Shown piece by piece: positions 25,359-32,530 of a stretch of 34,895 nucleotides of DNA (within the stretch, counting starts at the first letter, position 1; each line of letters opens with the position of its first letter). Position numbers and translations under genes: made by a program. Below the pieces are notes generated by a model. That model saw only the letters and a program-made list of their open reading frames with translations. It was not told the DNA's origin and did no database searches. The DNA comes from Oscillospiraceae bacterium. GTDB lineage: Bacteria > Bacillota > Clostridia > Oscillospirales > Oscillospiraceae. The stretch spans positions 1 to 34,895 of the forward strand of contig JABLYK010000022.1 in NCBI GenBank assembly GCA_018265835.1. Direction: 5' to 3'.

Positions 25359-25844
25359 TCAGACGGATACCACGGGAACGCCGCGGTCTGCGGCATAGTC
25401 GATCGTGTTCTTCGTGCCGCCGCACGCGCCGTTGAACACGGCGATGACCCGCGCTGCATGATCCACCATCCATTCGTTTCGCCGTTGGAAGCACGACCGG
25501 CTGTAGCCGGGACAAATGTATTTCACCAGATCGGCAGCGTCCGTCACGCGGTGATAGCGCACCTGCCAGTCCTGCGGCCAGCCCGTTTCAAAGCCCGGAT
25601 ACGGGCTGGCGCAAATCAGTCGGACCGGTTCCCCGGCGTCCCGGAGCCGCAGCACGATCTCCGCCGCCCAGATATCCACGCCGCGCGCCATGCCGGAAAT
25701 GAAAGTTTGATAGCCATCCTCAATCGCCGCCCTGATTGCACGTTCAAGGGCAGCGATTATTTTGTCCTCCGGCATTGACAGCTTCTCCGGGCGGTGGCCA
25801 GTAAAGCAGCAGCGGCGCTTCCGAAGGTCTTGTTCTGTTTCCAA
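25359..25844 (-). CDS. SLOG-domain protein of the YpsA/DUF1273 type
   Basis: The 161-residue protein has the Rossmann-like SLOG pattern: RCCFTGHRPEKL at the start, FISGMARGVDIWAAEIVL, then CGGTKNTIDYAADRGVPVV near the C-terminus. SLOG proteins bind nucleotides or nucleotide-derived ligands; YpsA-like members are linked to stress and cell division in some Firmicutes, and relatives occur in defence systems. No effector gene is next to it, so a defence role is not supported. A TTG start at 25844 is chosen since GGGGTG lies five bases upstream. The gene is convergent with GH2 and divergent from the Arc-like gene. Confidence 0.82.
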   Translation of the reverse strand: METEQDLRKRRCCFTGHRPEKLSMPEDKIIAALERAIRAAIEDGYQTFISGMARGVDIWAAEIVLRLRDAGEPVRLICASPYPGFETGWPQDWQVRYHRVTDAADLVKYICPGYSRSCFQRRNEWMVDHAARVIAVFNGACGGTKNTIDYAADRGVPVVSV

Positions 25845-25924
25845 AAAATCACCCCATTTAGGAAGCTATTAGATGGCATATGCAATACAAGCGTAAAAAA
25901 GTTTGAACTCCACCTTCTCTCAAA

Positions 25925-26001
25925 ATGATAACACTTTGTTTGTATAAAAGCAAGGCAAAGATGATTAAACTGTTATCAGAATCGTAGCGAGGTGTTATCA
26001 T
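25925..26001. promoter_or_regulatory. Three operator-like TGATAACA sites around the Arc-type gene start
   Basis: TGATAACA at 25926-25933 is followed by its inverse TGTTATCA at 25971-25978 and again at 25993-26000; the outer two match over ten bases (ATGATAACAC and GTGTTATCAT). The last covers the first base of the start codon. TATAAA lies between the sites (25943-25948). This pattern fits an autoregulated ribbon-helix-helix repressor; it is an inference. Confidence 0.6.
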
Positions 26002-26191
26002 GGCTACCAACAAAGTTCAAACTGGTATTCGTTTTGAACCGGAATTGCTTTATAAGATCACTTACGTTGCCAAGCGAAATAAGCGGTCTCTCAATGCCCA
26101 ATTAGAGTACCTTGCACAGGAATGTGTCCAATTGTTTGAGAAAGAGAATGGTTTGATACCGATTGACGAAAATGCCCTTTATAAGAAATAA
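26000..26191 (+). CDS. Arc-type ribbon-helix-helix DNA-binding protein
   Basis: This 63-residue protein reads KVQTGIRFEPELLYKITYVAKRNKRSLNAQLEYLAQECV, the Arc/MetJ fold: a beta strand (residues about 5-11, with QTGIRF making DNA contacts), two helices, and NAQLEYL in place of Arc's N-S-E-I-V-x-R. It should dimerise and bind operator DNA. GAGGTG precedes ATG 26000. No toxin partner or phage gene adjoins it, so it is an orphan. Its GC content, near 40 %, is well below its neighbours, which suggests transfer, perhaps from a phage or plasmid. Nearby inverted sites imply autoregulation. Confidence 0.85.
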   Translation: MATNKVQTGIRFEPELLYKITYVAKRNKRSLNAQLEYLAQECVQLFEKENGLIPIDENALYKK

Positions 26192-26204
26192 TCTGATAAT
26201 TACA

Positions 26205-26238
26205 AAGGCGGCTCTGTTTCAGAGCCGCCTTGTTATTT
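26205..26238 (+). terminator. Terminator after the Arc-type gene
   Basis: AAGGCGGCTCTG (26205-26216) and CAGAGCCGCCTT (26220-26231) form a perfect 12-bp stem followed by GTTATTTT. Confidence 0.9.
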
Positions 26239-26257
26239 TCATGTGCGATGCGCTTCG

Positions 26258-26508
26258 TAGGGGCCGATGCCCACATCGGCCCGACAGTGCGCAACGCAGT
26301 GGTTTCTATCCACCCCATTTCTTTCTGCTCGTGCAGAAAGAAACTGGGTGGAGCCTGAAAGAAAGAGCACGTAAGGCTGGAGGAAGAATTCGCTGGTGAC
26401 GAGACTTCACCGCACATAAATGTGCGTCAAAGTCTCGTCGGGCTTACCCCCTGCGTTCGGACTCACGTTTTTGGGTGCGTGTCATGCCTTGCTGCGTATA
26501 ACGCACCC
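26258..26508. repeat. String of four large hairpins, intergenic
   Basis: In order these are GGGCCGATG-CCCA-CATCGGCCC (26261-26282); a stem of 6 plus 11 bp, CCACCC..TTTCTTTCTGC with GCAGAAAGAAA..GGGTGG (26310-26351); CGAGACTT..CGCACAT with ATGTGCG..AAGTCTCG (26400-26437), with matching 3-nt internal loops; and GGGTGCGT/ACGCACCC (26473-26508). The first hairpin resembles a repeat I know from Oscillospiraceae genomes. No coding gene is supported here. Confidence 0.75.
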
Positions 26509-26624
26509 AAAGCCTTCCCCTTGAGGGGAAGGTGGCACGCGAAGCGTGACGGATGAGGTGTCCTGGCGCGTCCCCTCATCAGTCGGCTCCGCCGACAGCT
26601 TCCCCCAGAGGGGGAAGCCTTTTT
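26506..26624 (+). repeat. Dispersed hairpin-ended repeat (copy 2)
   Basis: The same element as 13035-13246 in the opposite orientation: AAAGCCTTCCCC-TTGA-GGGGAAGG, then GGTGGCACGCGAAGCGTGAC, GGATGAGG, CCTCATC, a GTCGGC/GCCGAC stem, and CTTCCCCC-AGA-GGGGGAAG. Ends and the inner CCTCATC pair are conserved between copies, while the short stems between them have different sequence. Confidence 0.85.
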
Positions 26625-26638
26625 GCGCACCCCCGCAC

Positions 26639-26748
26639 CCCCCGGACGCAGGCTTGACCTGCGGACGGGTAAGGAAGAAGGCGGAAGCGGATATGGAGTT
26701 TTCGGCCTCAGCCGGAAACGCAATGCAGCGAGCGTCTTCTGACGCTGT
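26639..26748 (+). repeat. Composite repeat module shared with the window-end tandem array and the dnaG upstream region
   Basis: Bases 26639-26679 match the reverse complement of 34694-34734 at 40 of 41 positions, including the hairpin CGCAGG-CTTGA-CCTGCG. The following 26671-26748 parallels 13304-13379. TTCTGACGCT near its end occurs also at 13134-13143 and 34650-34659. Confidence 0.8.
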
Positions 26749-26785
26749 AAAAAGCAAGAACCGCCACTCGGCCAAGTGACGGTTC
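26748..26785 (-). terminator. Terminator of udk-tdk-vanZ
   Basis: GAACCGCCACT (26758-26768) pairs with AGTGACGGTTC (26775-26785), 10 of 11 positions. On the minus strand TTTTT follows shortly after. It lies about 90 nt beyond the vanZ-like stop. Confidence 0.65.
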
Positions 26786-26876
26786 GGGCTTAATGCTCAA
26801 CTAGTACTTTTTCCGGGTCAACCGCTTGTTGCAGCGCCCTTTTCTGTTTTCATTATATCTGCCGGCGTCCGCTTTG

Positions 26877-27320
26877 TCAAGATGACAGCGGGCGCCGTCT
26901 GCATTTCACGATCAGCAGCCCCGCCAACACCGCACACAGATACCCGGCAAAATCGAGCCACACGTCGCTGACCTGCCCGCTGCGGCCGGGGACAAAAAGC
27001 TGGATCGTCTCATCCGTCAGCGCCGCCGACAGGCCGCACAGCAGCACGGACGGCAAATGATACCGGCGCGAAAACCGAAACGCGCAAAAGCACAACGCGC
27101 CGAGAATCGCGTATTCCGTAAAATGCGCCGCCTTGCGCAGCAGGTGCTCAGTCATCCACGGCAGCACCTGCTGCACAAACAGCAGCAGCGAGCCGCTCTC
27201 GCCCTCGCTCTGTTCTGCGGGCAGCATCGACTGCCCCCAGATCACCAGCAGCCACACGACCGCCAGCACGGTAAAAACACGGCAGCGCACGGATGCGCCG
27301 CCGTTGGAGGTCTGCTTCAT
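26877..27320 (-). CDS. VanZ family membrane protein
   Basis: The 147-residue protein has about four transmembrane helices and the VanZ hallmarks RKAAHFTEYAILG and SAALTDETIQLFVPGRSG then VSDVWLDFAG. VanZ homologues modify teicoplanin or lipoglycopeptide sensitivity in some species, but most, including isolated copies such as this one, have no known function; no van resistance genes are nearby. The ATG at 27320 lies 4 nt after the tdk stop with AAGGGTG at the end of tdk. The open frame extends 20 codons further upstream, but those lie inside tdk without a better start. Confidence 0.88.
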   Translation of the reverse strand: MKQTSNGGASVRCRVFTVLAVVWLLVIWGQSMLPAEQSEGESGSLLLFVQQVLPWMTEHLLRKAAHFTEYAILGALCFCAFRFSRRYHLPSVLLCGLSAALTDETIQLFVPGRSGQVSDVWLDFAGYLCAVLAGLLIVKCRRRPLSS

Positions 27321-27324
27321 TCCG

Positions 27325-27906
27325 TCACCCTTCGCCCTGCCGGCGAATCTTGTCCTTCCAGCACTTGTGGCACATGGCAACGTAGCTGTCGTTGCCGCCG
27401 AGGAAGATCTGGCCGCCCTCGGTAACGACGCGGCCCTCGGCGTCGATGCGGGCGTTGACGGTGGCCTTGCGGCCGCAGGCGCAGACGGTCTTGATCTCCG
27501 TGATGGAGTCGGCCAGTTCCATGAGCCGCCGCGAACCGGGGAACATGTGCGTCAAAAAGTCCGTGCGCAGCCCGAAGCACAGCACGGGCAGGTCGCGCTC
27601 GTCCACGAGGGTGCGGAGCTGGTCGATCTGCTCCGGCGTGAAAAACTGCGCCTCATCCGCGATGATGACGTCTGCACCCGGCGTTTTGTCATACGTCCCG
27701 CAAATATTCTCGTCCGGCTTGATGACCTGCGCTTCGCGGTACAGGCCGATGCGCGAGCGGATGATATTCGCCCCGTCCCGGTCGTCCACGGACGGCTTGA
27801 TGAGCCAGACGGTCATGCCCAGCTCCTCGTAGTTAAACTGCGTGATGAGCGCCTGTGCGGACTTTGACGAGCCCATGGCGCCATATTTAAAGTAGAGTTT
27901 TGCCAT
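27325..27906 (-). CDS. tdk: Thymidine kinase (type II)
   Basis: Tdk phosphorylates thymidine (and deoxyuridine) to dTMP in the salvage pathway. The 193-residue protein has P-loop GAMGSSKS (9-16), catalytic DEAQF (84-88), and a zinc lasso with C142, C144, C179 and C182. This is the human TK1-like class. Its ATG shares one base with the udk stop (TAATG), so the two kinases are co-translated. It stands in a nucleoside cluster with udk, deoD and a nucleoside-type ABC importer. Confidence 0.96.
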   Translation of the reverse strand: MAKLYFKYGAMGSSKSAQALITQFNYEELGMTVWLIKPSVDDRDGANIIRSRIGLYREAQVIKPDENICGTYDKTPGADVIIADEAQFFTPEQIDQLRTLVDERDLPVLCFGLRTDFLTHMFPGSRRLMELADSITEIKTVCACGRKATVNARIDAEGRVVTEGGQIFLGGNDSYVAMCHKCWKDKIRRQGEG

Positions 27907-28529
27907 TATGCTCTGCCCTCCACGTGGGCGCGGATGCGCTCCATGACGAAATCAATGGCGACCTGATTGTGCCCGCCCTCGGGGATGATGATGTCCGCAT
28001 TGCGCTTCGACGGCTCAACGAACATCTCATGCATGGGCTTGACCGTGGTGAGATACTGCGTCACAATGGACTCCAGATCGCGGCCGCGATCGCGCGTGTC
28101 GCGCACAATGCGGCGCAGGATGCGCACATCCGCATCGGTATCCACAAAAATCTTAATGTCCATGCGCTTGCACAGCTCCGGCTCCGCGAAGATGAGGATC
28201 CCCTCCACGACAATGACCTTGGCCGGGCGAATCGTCACGGTGTTCTCCGACCGGTTGTGCACCGTGTAGTCATAGATCGGGCATTCCACCGCTTGCCCCG
28301 CCCGGAGCGCCTCCAGATGCTCGATGAGCAGCGGCGTGTCGAACGCGTTGGGATGGTCGTAGTTGAGCTTTGTGCGCTCGTCATACGTCAGATTGTCGTG
28401 CCGCTTGTAATAGTTGTCGTGATAAACGACGCTCACGTCGCCGCCGAATTCCTGCATGATGCGTCTGGTGATGGTCGTCTTTCCGCTGCCGGTGCCCCCG
28501 GCGATGCCGATCGTGATCACGTCGCCCAT
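27906..28529 (-). CDS. udk: Uridine/cytidine kinase
   Basis: Udk phosphorylates uridine and cytidine to UMP and CMP. The 207-residue protein has P-loop GGTGSGKT (11-18) and the substrate region VVYHDNYYKRHDNLTYDER. NYDHPNAFDTPLL and a later IIVPEGG-like segment (IIIPEGGHNQVAID) are typical of the family. GGAGG precedes ATG 28529. It is first in udk-tdk-vanZ, behind a strong promoter that sits back-to-back with that of deoD. Length is normal. Confidence 0.96.
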   Translation of the reverse strand: MGDVITIGIAGGTGSGKTTITRRIMQEFGGDVSVVYHDNYYKRHDNLTYDERTKLNYDHPNAFDTPLLIEHLEALRAGQAVECPIYDYTVHNRSENTVTIRPAKVIVVEGILIFAEPELCKRMDIKIFVDTDADVRILRRIVRDTRDRGRDLESIVTQYLTTVKPMHEMFVEPSKRNADIIIPEGGHNQVAIDFVMERIRAHVEGRA

Positions 28530-28564
28530 AACGTCGCCTCCAAGATCTCAGTTCATTCGACGTT

Positions 28565-28593
28565 ATTTTACCACAGGCAGGAGGCTGTTGCAA
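28565..28593 (-). promoter_or_regulatory. udk-tdk promoter
   Basis: TTGCAA (28588-28593), 17 nt and TAAAAT (28565-28570) on the minus strand. Its -35 lies one base from the -35 of the divergent deoD promoter. Confidence 0.82.
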
Positions 28594-28594
28594 T

Positions 28595-28623
28595 TTGACT
28601 TTTATATTTTTTCATACTATAAT
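28595..28623 (+). promoter_or_regulatory. deoD promoter
   Basis: TTGACT (28595-28600), an AT-rich 17-nt spacer and a perfect TATAAT (28618-28623). Confidence 0.9.
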
Positions 28624-28673
28624 TTTGTTTGCTGATCCCATAGGAAAAAATTCGACAAAACGGAGGTTTTTTT

Positions 28674-29399
28674 ATGCCTGTTCCCACTCCTCATATTGCC
28701 GCCAAGGCGGGCGAGATCGCCAAGACCGTGCTGATGCCGGGCGATCCGCTGCGCTCGAAGTTCATTGCGGAAACGTTTCTGGAAAATCCCGTCCTCATCA
28801 ACAACGTCCGCGGCGTGCAGGGCTACACCGGCACATGGAAGGGCGTGCCCGTCACGGTGATGGCGTCCGGCATGGGCATCCCGTCCATCGGCATCTACAG
28901 CTGGGAGCTGTTCAACTTCTACGATGTGGACAACATCATCCGCGTCGGCAGCGCGGGCGCGCTGGCGGACGAGCTGCAGCTCATGGACGTCGTCGCGGGC
29001 GCCGGTGCCTGCACCGACTCCAACTTTGCCCACCAGTTTGCGCTGAACGGCACGTTCGCCCCGATCGCGGACTTCACCCTGCTCTCCAACGCAGTCGCTG
29101 CCGCGCGCGAGAATGGCGTGGAGCTGCACGTCGGCAACGTCCTCTCCTCCGACAATTTCTATAACGACGGCTCCGATGGCCCCGATCAGTGGAAGAAGAT
29201 GGGCGTCCTCGCCGTTGAGATGGAAGCCGCCGGCCTGTACATGAACGCCGCCCGCGCCGGAAAGCGCGCGCTCGGCCTGTTTACGATCTCCGACCACATC
29301 TATCGCGCGGAGGAGCTGACCAGCGAGCAGCGGCAGAATTCCTTCGTTCAGATGATTACCATCGCGCTGGACACCGCCGTGAAGATGGCGAATCTCTGA
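28674..29399 (+). CDS. deoD: Purine-nucleoside phosphorylase, DeoD type
   Basis: DeoD splits purine nucleosides with phosphate into base and (deoxy)ribose-1-phosphate. The 241-residue protein has the family segments MPGDPLRSKFIAETFL near the start, RVGSAGAL, SSDNFY, VEMEAAGLY and ISDHI, where the aspartate is the catalytic acid of hexameric bacterial PNPs. GGAGG lies 7 nt before ATG 28674. It is divergent from udk and upstream of a BMP-type nucleoside importer, so imported purine nucleosides can be used directly. Confidence 0.96.
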   Translation: MPVPTPHIAAKAGEIAKTVLMPGDPLRSKFIAETFLENPVLINNVRGVQGYTGTWKGVPVTVMASGMGIPSIGIYSWELFNFYDVDNIIRVGSAGALADELQLMDVVAGAGACTDSNFAHQFALNGTFAPIADFTLLSNAVAAARENGVELHVGNVLSSDNFYNDGSDGPDQWKKMGVLAVEMEAAGLYMNAARAGKRALGLFTISDHIYRAEELTSEQRQNSFVQMITIALDTAVKMANL

Positions 29400-29400
29400 T

Positions 29401-29455
29401 TCAGGGAAGCCTGTCCGTTCAGTATGGACAAACCCTCTGACTTCATAATTTTTTT
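29401..29455 (+). terminator. Candidate terminator after deoD
   Basis: TCAGGG..TGTCC pairs with GGACA..CCCTCTGA (29401-29440) with unpaired bases, followed by a run of seven T at 29449-29455. The stem is interrupted, so partial read-through into the transporter genes is possible. Confidence 0.45.
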
Positions 29456-29476
29456 ACATTTCTGTAATATTCATTG

Positions 29477-29505
29477 TTGCCTGTAAAAATTCCACGTGCT
29501 ATACT
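29477..29505 (+). promoter_or_regulatory. Promoter of the BMP lipoprotein gene
   Basis: TTGCCT (29477-29482), 17 nt and TATACT (29500-29505). The leader of about 70 nt that follows shows only small hairpins, with no riboswitch I recognise. Confidence 0.7.
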
Positions 29506-29581
29506 GTATCTGAGCGTGGTAAGTGCCGCGCTTCAAAGGAATGTCCGAACAACGGATAAATTTAAAATGGAGGAAATTTGC

Positions 29582-30802
29582 ATGAAAAGAACGATTGCTC
29601 TGCTTCTCGCTCTCGTGATGGTTTTTGCTCTGTGCGCCTGCAGCAAGAAGACCGAACCCACGCCGACTGACAACGCTACCGAGTCTGATTACAGAGTCGC
29701 AATGATCACCGACTACGGCGACATCACCGACCAGTCCTTTAACCAGACCACCTATGAGGCCTGCAAGGCATTCTGCGAAGAAAACAGCATTGATTTCACG
29801 TACTACAAGCCCGCCGGTGACAACACCCCCGACCGTATCGCCATGGTCGAGAAGGCCGTTGACGAAGGCTACAACGTCATCGTGATGCCCGGCTTTGCTT
29901 TCGCCGGCACCATCTCCGGCACGCAGGATCAGTACCCGGATGTGAAGTTCATCGCTCTGGACGTTTCTGAGTACGACATCACCAGCTCCTTCTACAAGAC
30001 TGATGCGGACGGCAACGTCACGGAAGAGCTGCTCGATCCCGAGAATGAGCCCCACATTGCAAAGAACGTTTACAGCGCTGTTTATCAGGAAGAGCTGTGC
30101 GGCTACATGGCTGGCTACGCAGCTGTGAAGCTCGGCTACACCAAGCTCGGCTTCCTGGGCGGCATGGCTGTCCCGGCTGTTCAGCGTTATGGCTACGGCT
30201 TCGTGCAGGGCTGCGACGCAGCTGCTGCTGAGATGAACATCAAGGTTGATGTGAAGTATGCTTACGGCAACCAGTTCTTCGGCGACGCTGACATCACCGC
30301 CGCAATGGATACCTGGTATGCTGCCGGCACGGAAGTTGTCTTCGCCTGCGGCGGCGGCATCTACACCTCTGCGGTTGACGCTGCCAAGAAGGTTGAAGGC
30401 GCCAAGGTCATGGGCGTTGACGTCGATCAGGCCGGTGTCATTGCCAGCTATGCCAACCCCGAAGACGCCACCGAATTTGCGGATCTGACCGTCACCTCCG
30501 CGATGAAGGGTCTGGCCGCCACCGTTAAGACCATGCTGACCGAAACCATCCTGAACAACAATTGGGACAAGTTCGCCGGCAAGGTTGAAACGCTGGGTCT
30601 CGTCTCCGGCGACGATCCGGAAGCCAACTACGTGCAGATTCCGATGGAATCCACGCAGTGGGTAGACGGCAAGTTCACGCAGGACGACTATAAAGCGCTC
30701 GTCAAGGCTATGTTCGACGGCACCGTCAAGGTTTCCAGCGACATTACCGCAATGCCGACCACCACGGCTGCAAACGTCGAGGATCTCGGCAACATCAAGT
30801 AA
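29582..30802 (+). CDS. BMP-family substrate-binding lipoprotein of a nucleoside ABC importer
   Basis: The 406-residue protein begins with a lipoprotein signal peptide (MKRTIALLLALVMVFALCAC, lipobox LCAC, lipidated Cys20). A BMP/Med-type periplasmic-binding fold follows, with YRVAMITDYGDITDQSFNQ, GGMAVPAVQRYGYGF and VMGVDVDQAG. BMP/PnrA-like proteins bind purine nucleosides, which suits the deoD, udk and tdk neighbours; the ligand is inferred. GGAGG precedes ATG 29582, and the frame that opens earlier covers the promoter and leader. A strong terminator ends it, so the following ATPase and permeases need read-through or their own promoter. Confidence 0.92.
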   Translation: MKRTIALLLALVMVFALCACSKKTEPTPTDNATESDYRVAMITDYGDITDQSFNQTTYEACKAFCEENSIDFTYYKPAGDNTPDRIAMVEKAVDEGYNVIVMPGFAFAGTISGTQDQYPDVKFIALDVSEYDITSSFYKTDADGNVTEELLDPENEPHIAKNVYSAVYQEELCGYMAGYAAVKLGYTKLGFLGGMAVPAVQRYGYGFVQGCDAAAAEMNIKVDVKYAYGNQFFGDADITAAMDTWYAAGTEVVFACGGGIYTSAVDAAKKVEGAKVMGVDVDQAGVIASYANPEDATEFADLTVTSAMKGLAATVKTMLTETILNNNWDKFAGKVETLGLVSGDDPEANYVQIPMESTQWVDGKFTQDDYKALVKAMFDGTVKVSSDITAMPTTTAANVEDLGNIK

Positions 30803-30818
30803 ACACCTTTTCGCAATC

Positions 30819-30847
30819 AAAAGACGCAGCTTCGGCTGCGTCTTTTT
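30819..30847 (+). terminator. Terminator after the BMP lipoprotein gene
   Basis: AAAAGACGCAGC-TTCG-GCTGCGTCTTTTT is a perfect 12-bp stem on a stable TTCG tetraloop with a T-run. In binding-protein operons such a stop often keeps the binding protein more abundant than the membrane genes. Confidence 0.93.
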
Positions 30848-30891
30848 GTTCCAAAATGCTTCAAAAGCTTTGGATATTCCGACATTTTCCC

Positions 30892-30921
30892 TTTACTTTA
30901 ACCAAGAAACTATAGTATACT
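30892..30921 (+). promoter_or_regulatory. Candidate promoter of the ABC ATPase-permease genes
   Basis: TTTACT (30892-30897), an 18-nt spacer and TATACT (30916-30921), between the terminator and the ATPase gene. Confidence 0.5.
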
Positions 30922-30991
30922 GTTTGATAATGGTTTCCGTCCCCGTGAGAATTCGCGCGCGGGCCATAAAAACGGAAGGAGGGCGTTTGAC

Positions 30992-32530
30992 TTGGAAACT
31001 CAGTATGCCATTGAAATGTTGAACATCACCAAAAAGTTCCCGGGTATCATCGCCAACGACAATATTACGCTGCAGCTCAAGAAAGGCGAGATCCACGCGC
31101 TTCTGGGCGAAAACGGCGCGGGCAAGTCCACGCTGATGTCGGTGCTGTTTGGCCTGTATCAGGCGGAGGAGGGCACCATCAAAAAAGACGGCAAGGTCGT
31201 CTCCATCAAAAACCCGAACGACGCAAACGACTTGGGCATCGGCATGGTGCACCAGCACTTCAAGCTGGTCGAGTGCTTCACCGTTCTGGACAACATCATC
31301 ATGGGTGTTGAGCCTACCCGGCACGGTTTCCTGCAAAAGAAGGAAGCCCGCGAAAAGGTAATCGCGCTCTCGGAAAAATACGGCCTTCAGATTGATCCGG
31401 ATGCGCTGATCGAGGATATTACCGTCGGTATGCAGCAGCGTACCGAAATCCTGAAGATGCTCTACCGCGAAAATGAAATCCTGATCTTCGACGAGCCAAC
31501 TGCGGTTCTGACGCCGCAGGAGATCGACGAGCTGATGCAGATCATGAGAAACCTTGCGGCGGAGGGGAAATCCATCCTCTTCATCTCCCACAAGCTCGCG
31601 GAAATCATGGCCGTGGCTGACCGCTGCACCGTTTTGCGCAAAGGCAAGTACATCGGCACAGTTGAAACGAAGAACACCTCCATGGAGCAGCTGTCGGCGA
31701 TGATGGTTGGCCGTGACGTGAATTTCCACGTGGAAAAAGGCGCATCCAAGCCCGGCGACGCCGTGCTGAACGTGGAGAATATGACCGTCGCCTCCAGGGT
31801 GCACAAGAACAACGCCGTGCGCAATGTATCCTTCCAGGTGCGCGCAGGCGAAATCGTCTGCATCGCGGGTATTGACGGCAATGGTCAGACCGAGCTGGTC
31901 TATGGGTTGAGCGGACTGGAGCCGCTCAAGGAAGGTAAAATTGAGTTGTGCGGCACCGATATTACGCACGCCTCGATCCGCAAGCGCTCACTCAGCGGCA
32001 TGAGCCACATTCCGGAGGATCGCCACAAGCATGGTCTTGTGCTGGATTATTCTCTGGAGTACAACATGATCCTGCAGCGCTATTTTGAGCCGGAGTTCAC
32101 GAACAAAGCCGGCTTCCTCAAACGCAGGGAAATCCGCGAATATGCCAACCGGCTGATTGACCAGTACGACGTGCGCTCCGGTCAGGGCGCGGTCACGATT
32201 GCGCGCAGCATGTCCGGCGGCAACCAGCAAAAGGCGATCGTCGCCCGCGAGATCGACAAAGACCCGCAGCTTCTCATCGCCGTGCAGCCGACACGCGGTC
32301 TGGACGTCGGTGCAATTGAATACATCCACAAGCAGCTCGTCGCCCAGCGGGATGCGGGCAAGGCCGTGCTGCTCGTCTCGCTGGAGCTGGACGAAGTAAT
32401 GGACGTGCCGGACCGCATCCTCGTGATGTACGAGGGCGAGATCGTCGGCGAACTGGACCCCAAGCAGACCACCGAGGAAGAGCTGGGCCTGTACATGGCC
32501 GGCGCAAAGAGAGATGAGGTGATCGCATGA
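30992..32530 (+). CDS. Nucleoside ABC importer, tandem ATPase
   Basis: The 512-residue protein contains two ABC modules, like the ATPases of BMP/RbsA-type importers. Module one (about 1-245) has a full Walker A (GENGAGKST at 39-47), the signature TVGMQQR and Walker B with LIFDEPTA. Module two (about 255-512) has a degenerate Walker A (GIDGNGQTE), the signature SMSGGNQQK and LLIAVQPTRGLD, with Gln where the catalytic Glu normally stands; such decay is common in this family. TTG 30992 is chosen because GGAGGG lies 8 nt upstream. The last bases (ATGA) overlap the first permease gene. Confidence 0.92.
   Translation: METQYAIEMLNITKKFPGIIANDNITLQLKKGEIHALLGENGAGKSTLMSVLFGLYQAEEGTIKKDGKVVSIKNPNDANDLGIGMVHQHFKLVECFTVLDNIIMGVEPTRHGFLQKKEAREKVIALSEKYGLQIDPDALIEDITVGMQQRTEILKMLYRENEILIFDEPTAVLTPQEIDELMQIMRNLAAEGKSILFISHKLAEIMAVADRCTVLRKGKYIGTVETKNTSMEQLSAMMVGRDVNFHVEKGASKPGDAVLNVENMTVASRVHKNNAVRNVSFQVRAGEIVCIAGIDGNGQTELVYGLSGLEPLKEGKIELCGTDITHASIRKRSLSGMSHIPEDRHKHGLVLDYSLEYNMILQRYFEPEFTNKAGFLKRREIREYANRLIDQYDVRSGQGAVTIARSMSGGNQQKAIVAREIDKDPQLLIAVQPTRGLDVGAIEYIHKQLVAQRDAGKAVLLVSLELDEVMDVPDRILVMYEGEIVGELDPKQTTEEELGLYMAGAKRDEVIA

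Noticed and set aside
25359..26191. Defence island or toxin-antitoxin pair (SLOG plus Arc-type gene)
   Set aside because: The genes are divergent, no effector or toxin gene adjoins, and the SLOG protein is of the YpsA type without a fused effector domain.
26755..26830. tRNA-like fold near the GGTTCGGG sequence
   Set aside because: There is only one long stem with a T-run on the minus strand and no acceptor, D or anticodon arms; it fits a terminator.
29506..29581. Purine or other riboswitch before the BMP lipoprotein gene
   Set aside because: The leader is only about 70 nt, with small unrelated hairpins and none of the conserved core bases of known purine-sensing classes that I could find.
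30992..32530. Inactivating mutation in the second ATPase module
   Set aside because: The missing Walker A lysine and catalytic glutamate are typical of tandem ATPases in this importer family, so it is not a defect.
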